Positions 25,709-38,504 are shown, counted from the first letter of the stretch. The stretch: 64,000 nucleotides of DNA from Ceraceosorus guamensis (GCF_003144195.1 NW_020290040.1:41049-105048), one strand, 5' to 3'. Translations and numbers: made by a program. The notes: generated from the letters alone by a model not told the origin.

Positions 25709-27873
25709 TCAGAGCTTGGACTCGACGCCAGACAGAGGCAGGGAGGGGTAAAGAGAGCTGGTCAAGAACTCGCTGGGAGACTTTTGTCTGAGGTCATTCT
25801 TGATGAATTGCTCAGCAATATCCAAGCTCCTGGAGCCCTTGAGCTTAGCCTTCTCCTCGGCCAAGACTTGGTCCACGTATTGGTTGGTGATGAGCTGACC
25901 ATCGTTGGTGGACTTGCCGTGGTACACCCAAGACCAGAGCAGGTAGCGGGATACTTCTCCTGTAGCAGCATCTTCCATGCTGTAGTTGACTGCCTTGCAG
26001 CCCAAGCCGTCGAGCCAGCTCTGGCAGTAGATGAGCAGAGCCTCGACGTTCTGCTGGACACCGCCTCGGGTGATAGCGCCTTCGACGACAGGGTTGAGCA
26101 GATCAACAGCAGTGGTAGTGACTTCATCACGACGGATGTGGTACTGGTTGGGACCCAGCATGTGTTTGTTGAAGACCTCGAGCGCGACAGAGACCAGTGC
26201 AGGGTGTGCGACCCAAGTTCCATCGTGCCCCTTCGTGACCTCGCGAAGCTTGTCAGCGCGGACCTTGTCCATAGCAGCATCGTTACGAGCCTTGTCATCC
26301 TTGATGGGAATAGTTGCGGCCATACCACCGATGGCAGCGACGTGTCGGTTATGGCAAGTCTTGATGAGCAGGTCCACATACGCGTTCATAAATGGAGCGG
26401 TCATGGTGACGTTGGCACGGTCAGGCAAAACAGCTGCCTTGTTGTAGCGCTGGCGCTTGATGAACGAGAAGATGTAGTCCCATCGACCGCAGTTGAGACC
26501 GGAGGAGTGATCGCGCAGCTCAAAGAGGATCTCGTCCATCTCGAAGACAGCAGTGATTGTCTCGATCAAGACCGTTCCTCGGATAGTGCCACGAGGGATG
26601 GAGATGTAGTCTTGCGCCAAGTTGAAGGCGTCATTCCATAGGCGTGCCTCGAGATGAGACTCCATCTTGGGCAGGTAGAAGTAAGGGCCGTAGCCAATTC
26701 GTACAAGCTCCTTGGCGTTGTGGAAGAAGTGGAGACCAAAGTCAAAGAGGGATCCGGAGATGGGTCTGCCATCAACTAGGAAGTGCTCCTCGTTCAGGTG
26801 CCAGCCACGAGGGCGGACGATCAGGGTGGCAGTCTGGCCGACGGGCTTCAATTTGTACTCTTTGTTGTTGGAAGACTGCTTGAAGTCAATCTTGCGGTAG
26901 GTAGCGAGGTTCATGTTGACCTGGCCATCAATCATGTTAGCCCAGGTGGGAGACGAAGCGTCCTCGAAGTCAGCCATGAAGGTGTAGGCACTGCGACAGG
27001 CCGAGTCAGCAAAGACGTTTTACATGTCAGTAAGAAATGCTGGTCCAGCTTGGATTGGGAAGGTCAAACAAAAGGGCGCGATCGCAACAGCTGGCTTTTG
27101 CCCTGCCAACACATAAAGCGCGCTTCCAGCGCGCCATTCATCGAGCTCACTAGCACGCTATCCCAAAGCGCCGACGCCCTTTGCGCCTCCAGATTGGAGC
27201 TCAAGTGATCCTTACTCACCCGCTGTTCAGAGCATTGATGACCATCTTCCTGTCAACCGGGCCAGTGATCTCGACACGCCTGTCACGGAGGCCAGGGGCG
27301 GGAGGGGCGCATTTCCAGGTCTTGTCCTCACGAATGTGAGCAGTGTGAGGCAGGAAATTGGGTAGTTGGCCAGCATCAAACCCTTGCTGACGCAGGACGC
27401 GATTCTGCAACAAGCGAATTCGGCGCTCGTCGAAGGATCGGTGGAGCAAAGCCAAAAACTTGACGGCATCGGGAGTCAAGATTCGCTTGTGCTCCTCCTT
27501 GAGAGGGCCTGATGAGAAGAGTGACACAGAAGGGGAATATGCACGTCAGCCCATCCGCGCCGCAAGTGAGAACCCCTTGTTTCAGAGTGCCTGCCGATAG
27601 GAACGCCTTGCGCCATAGCTCTCGCGGCGAGCCGCCGGTTCCTCGATATTGGTTTCGGAATGAAACAGGCACGCAGGCAGCGTCTGCCGGACTCGACCTC
27701 TCTTGTCTCGGCGCCAGGGGTGCCGCATGCCTTTCGTGATGTCCGGCACCGCAATAATATGGATACGGGACCCTCAACGTCCCGAAGGCGAAGACGCTCG
27801 CGAGCACGTTTCCACAGCAGCATGAATGTAAGGCGTACTCACCAGTGATACGAACGCCCTCAACTCCTGACAT
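25709..27873 (-). CDS. MLS1: Malate synthase, peroxisomal (glyoxylate cycle)
   Basis: Condenses glyoxylate with acetyl-CoA to malate, allowing growth on C2 compounds and fatty acids. Three exons (27843-27873 of only 31 nt, 27220-27508, 25709-26990) give 533 residues, the usual length. The family signature [16 protein letters not shown] is at 265-280, and [10 protein letters not shown] and [12 protein letters not shown] are conserved. The protein ends in SKL, a canonical type 1 peroxisomal targeting signal, so import into peroxisomes/glyoxysomes is expected. The start is fixed by the short first exon [10 protein letters not shown], in phase with [11 protein letters not shown]. Upstream lies a long promoter space with an AT repeat about 160 bp before the ATG. 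The gene is normally glucose-repressed and acetate-induced in fungi; nothing in the sequence proves that here. Confidence 0.96.
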
Positions 27874-30800
27874 GGTGAAAAGCTGAGCAAGGGTGTACGA
27901 GGGTGACTGATAGGTGGTGGGCGTGTAACAATCAACAGTGCGCGATCTATTAGATACGGACAGCTAATTTCTGATCGCGGGCGGGGTTGTGGAAAGAAGA
28001 CGTGTGAAATAAAGTTGCTTGGCAGGGTAGATATATATATATATATATTCGGTCAGAGGTCTCCCGCAGTGGCAGGGCGACACCCCACCGGTTCAGCGAC
28101 AAGTCCACATTTCACATTTCACGTTCGATGAGGGCGCGCATGATGATGCTCGACGAGCCGAGCTGCCTGAGCGCTGCCTGGCTGCCAGACCGCACACATG
28201 TTGGGCGGGCGATCGGGAATGCCGGAACCCGCCGCCATGAGAGCTCTACGCCTTTGGCGAGATGATCCGAGCGCAGGGCAGTGCAGGGCAACGCGGGGAG
28301 CGGCGAACGAGAGGCGGGCGAACCCTCTGCTGCTTCACCCTGCTTGGCCCTTGGCCCCTGCGCGCTTGCTGCTTGGTGACTTTGTCGAGCACAAGCTCGG
28401 GCACAAGACAGGCAGCTTGCTCTCATCGCCACGCTAATCAAAAATACTTCGTCGAGTGTAATCATTCATTCACATTACGATTCGTGATTGTGGCGAAGCT
28501 CTGAAGACGCTGTGTCAGGTGAGCCTTTGAGCACCCAGATTGCCCCAGCTCGTCCGGACAGGCTGGTGAATGCTGGCGGGCGACGCGCGGACACCAGTCA
28601 ATTTTGAGTCACGAATGAGTATCATTTCGGCACGACCGGCTTTGGTTTCAGCCACGCGAGACATGTACGCCTCGAGCACATGAATCCACAATCGAAATCG
28701 ACTCTTGAATGGCAAAGCCACACGAGCTTGAACTGGAGAGCGCTGGAGGTTTGTCAAAAGGTTGCTTACATCTGAAATTCAATCCATGTCAGTAACCGCG
28801 CGAGGTCTCAGAATTGAAAGCCTTCTCAACAAAAGCTCGATCCGAAGAGGTCGTCGGGAGCTCGTTATGTGCCTCGGACGCTGTGGTATTTGTGCTTGAT
28901 CCCTCGGGCGGGCCGCGAGCACCGGGCAATGCGGGATGACGCAGGCGCTTCGACCAAGCAGCCGGGATCACACGTGGCTATGGCCACGTCCGCCTATCCC
29001 GTGATCGCGATAGATAAATCCAAGATTCGAGAATATTCTTGCTCTGCCGGGCGTGGTGCGCCAAGGTCTGCTGGGCGACAAGGATAAATCAAGAGGGGAG
29101 CTGCAGTCAAACTTCGGCAGAATGAATCCTCGCCCTTCATCATCCTTGCTTTGAGGCAACCAAAAGTGCGATCGATCAAGGTGGAAGCTGTGGGGAGGTC
29201 GTCCATCGACGTGCGACGGATGCGCTCGATCCTGAAGCGACGCCTCAGACGCAAGGGGTCAGGTGAAAACGCGCGCGGAGAAAGGCGCGCGCGCTTGGCC
29301 CCTTGCCAGGCGCGAGCGAAAGATTATTCAAAATCATTCAAAGTTTCATCGGGCGTGACTCGTGAGTTTGGCATTCAATATTCGATTTGAGTCGCAGTGC
29401 GAGCCTGACACCACCTCCTGGCAGATCCGCTTGACCTGCTGATGCTGTTATTCTTGATCATTGTTGTGGTGCACCAAGTGGGCCTCTTGACCTTTGAGCC
29501 TCGGCCCTCGAATTCGCTATGGCCGACCCCTGGTCTCACGTGCTTAGCCGCCAGCCGCCAGCCGTTGCGCAGCAATCGCGACATGCTCGAGAGGTCAACG
29601 GTGCGAGGGCAAGGCGTAACGCCAAGATCTGAGGGGTGCCCTGCCCACGCATACAGTCGTGGGTACATGTAGCTTGCTCACGCCTTACCTACCGAGCTCG
29701 AGCCCGAGATGTCTCGTCGGCCAAGTGACAAGCTTATTTATGAATAGAGAGACGCTCGTACACGCAAAGTCGACTTGCGGTCTCGGGCTGAGAAGGCGGC
29801 CGTGCGCCCGACGCTAAGCGGCCGGTGTTCCTTACACACGCGCGCACATGCCCCGGCTGTATAGCTGTGCTGCGCTACTGCATGCCTGCACAGCATGCAT
29901 GCACAAGGGATCTTGCCTCGCATGACCGTCTCGTTTGCGAGCTCCACGCCTCACTCACACTCACCACTCACGACTGCACGCGCACCGGTGTTTTAATCCC
30001 TAATGTCGGATGCAGTCAGAGTCGCGAGTGCAGGTGCAGGTACCTACGCACGTCGTAAACATCACGAGCCCAACACTCACAGTGACATCACCTTTCGATT
30101 ATCGCAAGGGGCTTTCATCCGACCTGCGTGTCATGTCAAAATACTCTGCTCTCGACGTCATACGAAGCCTATCTAATCATCCTGTCGCGCGCGATTGACA
30201 ACAAAGGGGAGCGGGTTGGCCCCCTTCCTGTAGCTAACCCCCTCCTCCTCCTTGGCGCCATGGCTCGATGCATGCACCCTCCTTTCTCCAACCGTTGGAA
30301 CCGATGTGCGGACAGGATTGCAAGGAACGCCGAATACTCTACCGGCCTCCGAGTCCAAAGTAGCGGACGAGCCTCAACGGTCGGCGTGCAGTTGTTTAGC
30401 GCGAGAAAACGTAGACACCCTGCTACGCTACCCAGAACAGGCTCTTAGGATTTGGATCCGCTGTGACAAAGTGGCTTCACGGGCCAGGTAGGCCATTGCC
30501 CCTTTCACACTCAGACTGTGTGTCTGGCACAGCTCTGACCATGTGCGCCCTCGCCTGTTCAATGACGTGCTGGCCGACCTCGACCGCCCAGCTTTGAGCT
30601 CCCCCGGCGAATTCTTTCTGTTACGGTTCAACTGTTCGGTCATGGCCCTCTCAAGGCGTACTGTAGAGACACAAGAGACTAACAGGCGCTTCGATCCCAG
30701 GCCGAGCAAGCTTCGATCTTGACTATCTGGCCCTAAATCCTCTTGCGGTCAAATCTGCGTAGGAACGGTCGGCACCCTTTCAACGGTCGAGCCGTTAGAC

Positions 30801-31613
30801 CCTGGCTTGAAAGGCGTGTTGCTCTGTCCTGCTCTGCCCGCTGTCCGCTGCCCTGCGCATGCCTATGCTTTCCCTCTGAGACACTCACCCACCTGTGCGG
30901 CACCACCGGCTCGCCAGCCGAACTTCCAAGTTTCCGTCATGCCTCCTTCTTCTCTCACTCTACCTCCATCTATCTCTTCTATTTGACTCTTATACGGGCA
31001 TCCACCACCGCCACTTGCACATTCCGTCAGGTCTCAACACCGACGGAATCTCATTTTATGGTCAAGGCTCAAAAACCAATCCTCTACGTTGAACAACATC
31101 GTCGATAAGCCGCGACGATTCCTGTGGCGCTTGCCGTACACCCAGGTCTGCTCACTCTGCAACAGCTTGCAACCCCGACGCGCATTACCCGCGCGCGCGA
31201 CTGTTGTGGCTGGCGGAGAATCGTGCCCGCCCCGCCACCCAACCGATCGGAACATTTCAATCCGCTCTGCAAGTCAACAGCGAGACGCTCTTTAGAGGTC
31301 ACATTTTACGGCCTCACGTCACTACCTGAGGGTTCGGGATACTGCACTAGCATCGACATCCCCTCTCCAAGCAGCTCGATGCAAGAGCCTGCCATTTAGG
31401 TCGCTTGAAACACTCTGAGACACGAACTCTTGCCGCCGTTCATTTTCCTAGCGTTCATTGTCACTGCGAGTCAGTGCTTCAATATCGATACATACTACAG
31501 GACGGTACATCGATATTCCAACATTTTCGACGACCATCTCACGAGTAGAGCCAAAGCGCTGTCTCTCTTCAGGCTCCTTTTGAGGGAGCTGACCCCCCAA
31601 CAGCGTCACGATC
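27874..31613. other. 3.7-kb gene-poor region
   Basis: No frame looks coding: several short frames are built from the dispersed intergenic words (for example the reverse frame at 28515-28757). Contains an AT repeat at 28031-28048, a cluster GATTCGTGATTGTG near 28479, TTGAGTCACGAATGAG near 28603, and a pyrimidine-rich tract at 30940-30985. The last two kilobases before 31614 probably hold the promoter and leader of the next gene. Confidence 0.5.
28031..28048. repeat. AT dinucleotide repeat
   Basis: Nine AT units 158 bp upstream of the malate synthase start codon. Could serve as a TATA-like or nucleosome-poor promoter element; a similar repeat lies about 210 bp upstream of the inositol monophosphatase gene at 61815. 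Confidence 0.8.
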
Positions 31614-34451
31614 ATGCCCTCGGGTCACGTCAACCCGAAGGCCTCGCTGCATAGCATCACGCAACAGCCGGCAGCTGGGAGCGCTGGTGTGGAGACCAGG
31701 AGCTTCTCTGACAGTAGTCGACAAGCATCTCGATCATCCCCAGATCACAACGGTAACGGAACAGCTGCCAGGAGTCGACGCCCAAGTATCAGCGCCTTTG
31801 CAGCTGCGATGACGGTACGTTGCGCTGCTCTTCATACTTACTGTTGAGCCGCACTGATCAAAGCTCGGGATGTTGCCCTTCAATAGCCTTCTTCTCCCAC
31901 GTCGCGGATGCGAGCGAAGTTTTCCAACGTTCACGGACACTTGCCTTCGGTGAACGTCGGCGGAGGCGACGACAATGTGGCACCCGCCCCTCCTTCAGGC
32001 GTTCTCTTCCCATACACACCGATGTCCAGCTTGCCTTCTTCAGCCGTGATGCAAGTAGGTCCGCAAAGTGCTGGGGGGAACCGACGACCCGGCCTTCTTT
32101 CCCCCGGTCCTTCACACTTTGAGAAGATCCTTGCGGACAGAGCCGCGGCTTCGAAACACAAACACACCAATAGTGTGGACAGTGACAATGCTTCGCTCGC
32201 GAGCTTTGGCTGCGAGGGTGCCGTGGAGTTTGACCGACAGTACCGCAACATCACGAATGCCGACTTGGATCCCGGGGTTCGTGAAAGATTTCTTGACGGC
32301 ATTTTCATGAAGCTCACATCTAGGGCAGGCAAGAGCGGCTCCCAGTCACGCACCTCGCCCGGCTCCGCGAAAGGAAGACAAGGAAAGGTTCGCGCTCTCA
32401 AGCCTCACTTTCTGGATCTCACAGCAATCATCAACCCGGTACCACGAGATCAGCGCGATACCAGTGTGCAGACACCCAGCTCGACATCCAGCACTTCCAC
32501 GAGTGATTCACCCGTAAGCTGGGATGCCGATGTCCCTCAAGGTGTCTCGCCGACGGGTTCCACACCTCTTTTACGTTCTCGACGAAGTGCAGAGTCGCTT
32601 GCTGATGGCCGCCGTAGACGCAAGCAGAGCTGGTTCGGTGCAAATGTGGCCGGCGTGCCGCCCACCTCAGCAGACATGCGCGTCACGCAGAGCGCGCAAG
32701 AATACTCGTCGAGCTCACACGTGCCGACGCTGCCCGAGTGGGCCAAAAAGTCCAACATGTCGCGCTGCGACTTGCCAAAGAGCCAACTTGACGAGCCTCT
32801 GAGCCCTATCAGTCCCTTGGCTCGCAGCGCGCAGAGCAATAGCCAGTCTGCGTACCAGCCGAAGGACACTTCCACCATTCGTGGCCCTCGAGCACATGGC
32901 AAGGTCTCCGGAAGCCACTCGCGCGCTCGATCAATTCACGATGCATTGATAAGCGCCAATGTAGCACCGTCGCTTGATGCCAACAACGTCGCCATGACAC
33001 GTGCCGCCAGCTACGACGTCACTTCTGGCAACAGTGCACCGGCGCGCGGGTCTCAGCTCAAGCAGGAGCCCATGAACCATCTGCACAGCTTAATGCATCT
33101 CGATGGTCCGCTTCAGCCCGGTGTGGTCGTGCCCCGCAGCGGTCTTCCGTCCTCGCGTTCGTCGCCAAAGAAGGACTCGCGCAGAGGCGACGAAAATGTC
33201 AGCCCGAATGCGGGTAGGCACTCGCCGACCAAATGCAGAGATCAGGGAGCTGCCCCGTTCGCGCCGATCTCCAACGTGCACATGCAGCGAGGCGCTTCGG
33301 TGAATGAGCGACAGTATAGCAAGATTCAGAGCTCTCCGCCAAAAGTGACAGCCGTCCAACGTCAAGGAGCGGTCTCGCGCGGCTCACGCGGCTCTTTGAG
33401 CTCAGCGACGAGCGCGGAAGGTAGCATGCCACCAACGCCAGTGCGGAACTATGCCGAGCTTCCGCCCCTGAACGATGCCTCCACTTACGTCCGGGAAGGC
33501 TCTCTGCAGAAGCTTTACGAGTATTCGATTCCAGACAAACGAACAGAGCAACATGCGCAACACAGGCGTGGCTATTCGCGCGAACACATTGCAATCCAGT
33601 CTTCTCCGGTCAAGAGGCAGTCACATGCTCGACATGGCTCCGACACTACTCCTCGGCCCGTGAGATCGCGCGTCCTTCGCTCAGGCTCGGTCGTGCGCGA
33701 GGCGCCTACTCCTCATGTTGCATTGGCTTCACTCGAGAGTCCCACTCGCCAGAAGACTCCAGTCACGACCTTACAGAGCACCCTCAAGTCATCCCCCACC
33801 AGGGACCTTGGGCAGCCGGCTGCTTTTGCAGATGCAAACGCTCTGCACCAGCTTGGATGGACGGTGACTCAAGTTGGGCATGATCAGGCACCTGCGCCTC
33901 GCCTACAGGTGGCGAGACCTCGCGCTGCGACAGTATCATCTTCTGCTGCATCCGGATGTCACTACGGGTCTGAGGCCAACGGAGCCATGCGACAGCTTTC
34001 GCCGAAGGATGCCCAAATCTCGGGACAGGCCGAAGTACCCAGACGTCCACCGAACGAGCCCCTGCCTGCATTGCCCAAGCCGGAAGAGCACAGTCGAATC
34101 TCGTACTTGAGCACCACTTCCACCGACAGTCAATCCTCGAATTCTACCGCGGGTCTTTCGAATCACTATACTTACGGTTTGGGCCCGACCTCCATGGCCA
34201 AGTCTACAGGTGCGGCAGCGAGCGATTCGCCAGCCAGCAGCGACGGAAGCAACGCTAGTCCCCAAAGTCGCTCCAGAAGGCAGAACGCGTCTTCGAGAGG
34301 TGCGGAGTGGGCTAGCCAAATCGGCAGGACACTGTTCCACAAGCCATCGTTTTCACGCACCGTGGTCGATGGAGACGTGGAGGAGGGCCACCGTCAGGCC
34401 AGCAGCTTCACCGAAAGTCGCTTCCTGGCGCCTTTCGAGCAGCGCGCTTAG
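31614..34451 (+). CDS. Hypothetical Ser/Pro-rich disordered protein
   Basis: Not recognised. Two exons (31614-31814 and 31887-34451) join in phase 0 through GTACGT...CAATAG to 921 residues. The junction yields AFAAAMTPSSPTSRMRAK, a plausible continuation. The whole protein is rich in Ser, Pro, Arg and Gln, with no membrane segment and only short ordered-looking pieces such as EFDRQYRNITNADLDPGVRERFLDGIF. Numerous SP/TP sites (SSPKK, HSPTK, SSPVKR, LSPISPL, KSSPTRD) suggest a target of proline-directed kinases. RSIHDALISANV and EWASQIGRTLFHKPSF are other distinctive blocks. The C-terminus ends APFEQRA. Composition resembles fungal polarity or cell-cycle scaffolds, but no function should be assumed. 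Confidence 0.75.
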
Positions 34452-34963
34452 TTCGTAGCTTGCTCCCGCCTCGCGTCAAATCTCTCCTAGCTACCCCTGA
34501 CCCCAAATCAAGCCTATGATCCTGATTCGCTCAGTCTACTGTACGATCTCAGCTCCATCATCTGTACCCATCGTACGCCAACAAAGCTTACCACTCATCG
34601 GTCTCTGCACTACTCTGTACTGCCTCTTCCAGCCTATCTGTACCGTGCAGTTCCCATTTCTGATCCCCACGGGGACGACCCCCACAACACGCTCTCTGCT
34701 GATCCACCGCATCTTCTCACCGATCACGCGCCGCTTGGCGAATTCGGCATACACTCATTATCTCCGATCCCTTCATCATTATCACATCGACTCCAAGGCC
34801 GGACTGCCATGCCTCACTTGTAGCATAGACGCACAAAGCAGCACTTCATCTGCTTCACGCGCAATATCCAGAGATCCGCTATGATTTAAGTGCACTGATT
34901 GCGCGAGTGTAGCGTCTGAGATGTCTAGAAGGACCTCTTCGAGAGATGCAACGACAAGCTCTG
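34452..34963. other. Intergenic between convergent genes
   Basis: About 510 bp of 3' flanks of the disordered-protein gene and the acetyltransferase gene. No gene or repeat seen. Confidence 0.5.
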
Positions 34964-35858
34964 TCATGAGTCCAGGCCGAGCGATCTCAACCTGGTGATT
35001 CCCTCTCCTTCCAGCCTGCAAGTCCTCCACTCGTTCATCTTGTGCGCGCCAAGGACTGCCAGAAAGTCAAAAGTGCACACAGGTCCGCGCATCCCATGTC
35101 AGCAGCGCGGCGCGCGGCAAGGCGCAAAATGAGGCGGAACACTGACCCTTTGTGTAGAATGCGATGCTCGGCTCGTTCCATTCCAACACGTTCCAATCCA
35201 ACCTTGGACACCCCTCTCTTTCAGCTATAGCTCCTAATTCCCGGAACAGGGCTTTGCCGGCTCCTCTATTGCGCGCTTGAGGGGAGACGTAGAGATCTTC
35301 CAGAAAGAGAGAAGGCTGCGGATGCGCGTTGGAGGAGGCACGAGGGTCGAATGAGGGCAAGGTGCGCGAAAGAAGTTGCGGTGAGCCGCTGCTTCCATGC
35401 TTTGGCTATGATCGATCGAGAAGGCATTCGCTCAACTCACTTTGGCTGTCCAGGTCGAGAAGGTGTGGCAGTACTGCGGCGATATTGCGGAGGACGTGTG
35501 AGCGACCAAGCGACAACGCCAGTGATCAGCCGCCTTTCCGACCAGATCGATGGCTCAAATCAGCCCTCACACTCACAATGGCCATGCCGACGGCGTTTGC
35601 CTCAGCCCCTACGCCCCCCTCCTTGATCTCAGCTATAAGCGCACCTGCAAATCCCTTGTCGAAGATGTTCTCCTGCAGCAACTCGACCGTAGAATGATTC
35701 GACTCTGGCGCTTCTTCGTACTTTGCTAGGTCTGCTATGAAGCGCAAGAGGGTGGGAATGTCCGAGGGCTTTGCAGGGCGCACCACTAGGGAAGAGGAGG
35801 AGAAGGGCGCTGCACGAGATGAGGAGGGCGGGGGACCCGAGGCGAATGTGGGCGGCAT
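34964..35858 (-). CDS. GNAT N-acetyltransferase, SAT1 (diamine acetyltransferase)-like
   Basis: Transfers acetyl from acetyl-CoA to a small amine; relatedness to spermidine/spermine acetyltransferase suggests polyamines or thialysine, but the substrate is inferred. Four exons (35577-35858, 35441-35473 of 33 nt, 35147-35315, 34964-35055) give 191 residues, close to the usual 170. Motifs: VRPAKPSDIPTLLRFI, LAKYEEAPE, YCHTFSTWTAKPSLFLEDLYV created by the 33-nt exon, the acetyl-CoA loop RNRGAGK (120-126), WNVLEWNEPSIAFY, and the ending KMNEWRTCRLEG. The third intron uses a non-standard GTCAGT donor, but the join restores FYTKVLGA exactly. The 25 N-terminal Ser/Pro residues are extra. The promoter faces DHH1 and contains heptad arrays. 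Confidence 0.9.
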
Positions 35859-36953
35859 GCTGATCAGGAAGATTGCGGCGTGCTCTAGTCTGGTACTGCG
35901 CAGTGTCGACGAGGTACAGTCAAAGTCACGAACGTGGCGCGACGATGAGAAAGTTGAAAGGTAGAAGAAGCGTGTCCCCAGCTCCACATGCTAAGCTCTC
36001 ATCAGGAAGAAGTCGTCCACCACAACCTGCGCATGCATGCATGCATGCCCTGTATACTCATCAGCTCCAACCCACACTCGATAAGTAAGCGAGACTCGTG
36101 ACTTTAATCCCGCAACCGCTGCGTGATCAGAGAACATTCACGTGATACGCTTGCACCTCTGACCTCTCATGACGGCCGCGGGCGTCCTGCAACAGTCTAG
36201 CTTGAGTGACTAAAGAGTCAGGAATGAGATCATGAGTCTTGGATTTGAGTCTTGGATCACGAGTCTTGTGACAAAGTCACAAGTCACGGTTTTGTGTATG
36301 AGTCACAAGTGACAAGTCACGTGAGTGTACACCGCGGTACACCGCGGCCGGTAGCATCACCATCCGCAAGCACCAGCACCAGCGCACGGCCAGCAGCAAC
36401 AGCAGCAGCACGAAGCGGCCGCAGACACGCGCGCTCTGTAGCAACGGCCGGGATGCGCGCGCTGCTCTGGCATGTGCAGCAGGCGCCCACACCCACGCAC
36501 AAGCACCACAGCTACCACCATCACCACGAATACCTTCTCATCTATACAACGAAGCTTGCGAGGTCGCCTTTGCTATCAGCGACAAATCATCGCTTCGACT
36601 ACCACCTCGCTTACAACCATCGCACCCCGTGGCTTGCACGCCTACGCAGCTTCTCACCCGTACATTGCAAGCTGGTCGCATCCCTCGCTTGCAGACCAGG
36701 CGATTCACAACAAGCCTTTCGAGTGCAGGCGCCAGGTCCAGGCAGGATATCGCGTAGGCCCTCGCTTCTGCAGCCTCACCATCTCTAGCATACAGATTAA
36801 GCTAGGCACTCGACCACCCTTCTTCGAACGCACCTCTACCCTTTTCTCGACTGCGTTGCGCGTATCCAAAGCAGCTCCCACCTGCGCCTAGTTCCAGAAG
36901 ACGCAATTATTGCTGCAGCACTAGCACACACATCAAGCCCTTTCAACAAAGTC
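35859..36953. other. Bidirectional promoter region of the acetyltransferase and DHH1
   Basis: 1.1 kb between divergent starts. Contains GCATGCATGCATGCATGC at 36030-36048, TTCACGTGAT near 36136, the longest heptad array of the window (36234-36320) running into another CACGTG, a 10-bp tandem duplication (GTACACCGCG twice, 36327-36346), and a pyrimidine-rich DHH1 leader. Confidence 0.6.
36234..36320. repeat. Heptad array, GAGTCTT / GGATCAC / AAGTCAC / GAGTCAC units
   Basis: Seven-base units at 36234, 36247, 36254, 36261, 36274, 36281, 36300, 36307 and 36314, many directly abutting and in register. The array lies 376 bp upstream of the acetyltransferase start and about 630 bp upstream of DHH1. 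Confidence 0.65.
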
Positions 36954-38504
36954 ATGGCCACATCTTCTGCATCATCAGCTGCCCAGGATGCGCAATGGCG
37001 AGCAGAAGTAGCAGCGCGGGTCGAAAAGGATGGACGGCCGCAGACTGAGGATGTGACAGCCACCAAGGGCAACGATTTCGAAGACTATTTCCTGAAGCGA
37101 CCTCTGCTCATGGGCATCTTCGAGGCTGGCTTCGAACGGCCATCTCCGATTCAAGAAGAAGCGATTCCCATCGCTTTGACTGGTCGTGATATCTTGGCAA
37201 GGGCAAAGAATGGAACGGGCAAGACGGCGGCTTACGTCATTCCCTCTCTAGAAAGGCTCAAACCCGAAAAGAGTGCGATCCAAGCGGTCTTGCTCGTCCC
37301 TACCCGAGAGTTAGCCCTGCAGACTAGTCAGGTCGTCAAGACTTTGGGCAAGCATATGGGCATTCAGGTCATGGTCACCACCGGAGGAACCACTCTGAGA
37401 GACGACATCCTGCGTCTCTCTCAGACCGTACACATCCTGGTTGGAACTCCTGGGAGGATCTTGGATCTTGCGAGCAAAGGCATCGCTGATTTGACCCAAT
37501 GCTCGACTTTCGTGATGTGAGTTCGGAAAGGGAGTTCGGAAAGGGAAGAAATCCGAGATCCAGTTGTCAATGCTGATGCGCTCACCCCACCTGCATGTAG
37601 GGACGAGGCCGACAAGCTGCTGTCACCCGAATTCACGCCTGTCATGGAGCAATTGCTTGGCTTGTTGCCCCGCGAGAGGCAAGTCATGCTGTTTAGCGCT
37701 ACCTTTCCACTCATCGTCAAGGACTTTAAAGACAAGCACATGGTCAAGCCGTACGAGATCAACCTCATGGACGAGCTCACGCTACGAGGTGTGACACAGT
37801 ACTATGCATTCGTAGAAGAACGTCAAAAGGTGCACTGTCTCAACACGCTCTTCTCGAGATTACAAATCAATCAGTCCATCATCTTCTGCAACTCGACCAA
37901 CCGCGTCGAGTTGCTGGCAAAGAAGATTACTGAACTGGGTTACAGCTGCTTCTATTCTCATGCAAAAATGCTTCAAGCGCACAGAAATCGGGTGTTCCAC
38001 GATTTCAGAAACGGAGCTTGCAGGAACCTGGTCTGCTCGGATCTCCTCACTCGAGGTATCGATATTCAAGCCGTCAACGTGGTCATCAATTTCGACTTTC
38101 CCAAGAACGCAGAGACGTATTTGCATCGCATTGGTCGTAGCGGTCGTTTTGGTCACCTGGGTCTAGCCATCAACCTGATCACCTATGAAGATCGCTTCAA
38201 TCTGTATCGTATCGAGCAAGAATTGGGAACAGAGATCGCTCCCATCCCACCCACCATCGACAAACGCCTTTACGTTGCTCCTTCGCTCATCACTGAAGAT
38301 GACGGAAAGAATGCTAACGGGGCCAAGGCCCACCAAAACGGAGCGCCCGTCATCCCTCCTACGCAGAGGGCAATGCACCAGGCCATCATTCCCCAGAGTC
38401 AAGACTTCACTCAGAGCTCGGGAGGTAGGAGAGGCGGAGGCGGCGGCGGTCACGCGAGCGCTAGTGCAGCTGCAGGTGCTGCGCCTTCGCAGCCAGCAGC
38501 ATGA
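36954..38504 (+). CDS. DHH1: DEAD-box RNA helicase DHH1 (DDX6)
   Basis: Cytoplasmic activator of decapping and translational repressor, a core P-body protein. Two exons (36954-37516, 37601-38504) give 488 residues. Motifs: [26 protein letters not shown], Walker A AKNGTGKT (84-91), [28 protein letters not shown] with its Met completed across the intron, [44 protein letters not shown], and [13 protein letters not shown]. These are near-diagnostic for Dhh1/DDX6. The C-terminal tail after IDKRLYV is Gln/Gly/Ala-rich ([19 protein letters not shown]), low complexity of a kind linked to P-body condensation. The intron begins with a tandem duplication of about 13 bp just inside the donor. Confidence 0.96.

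Noticed and set aside
28515-28757. Minus-strand 80-codon frame
   Set aside because: Its sequence is made of the intergenic words (TCAAGAGTCGATTT, GATTGTGGATTC), so it looks like non-coding repeat translated by chance.
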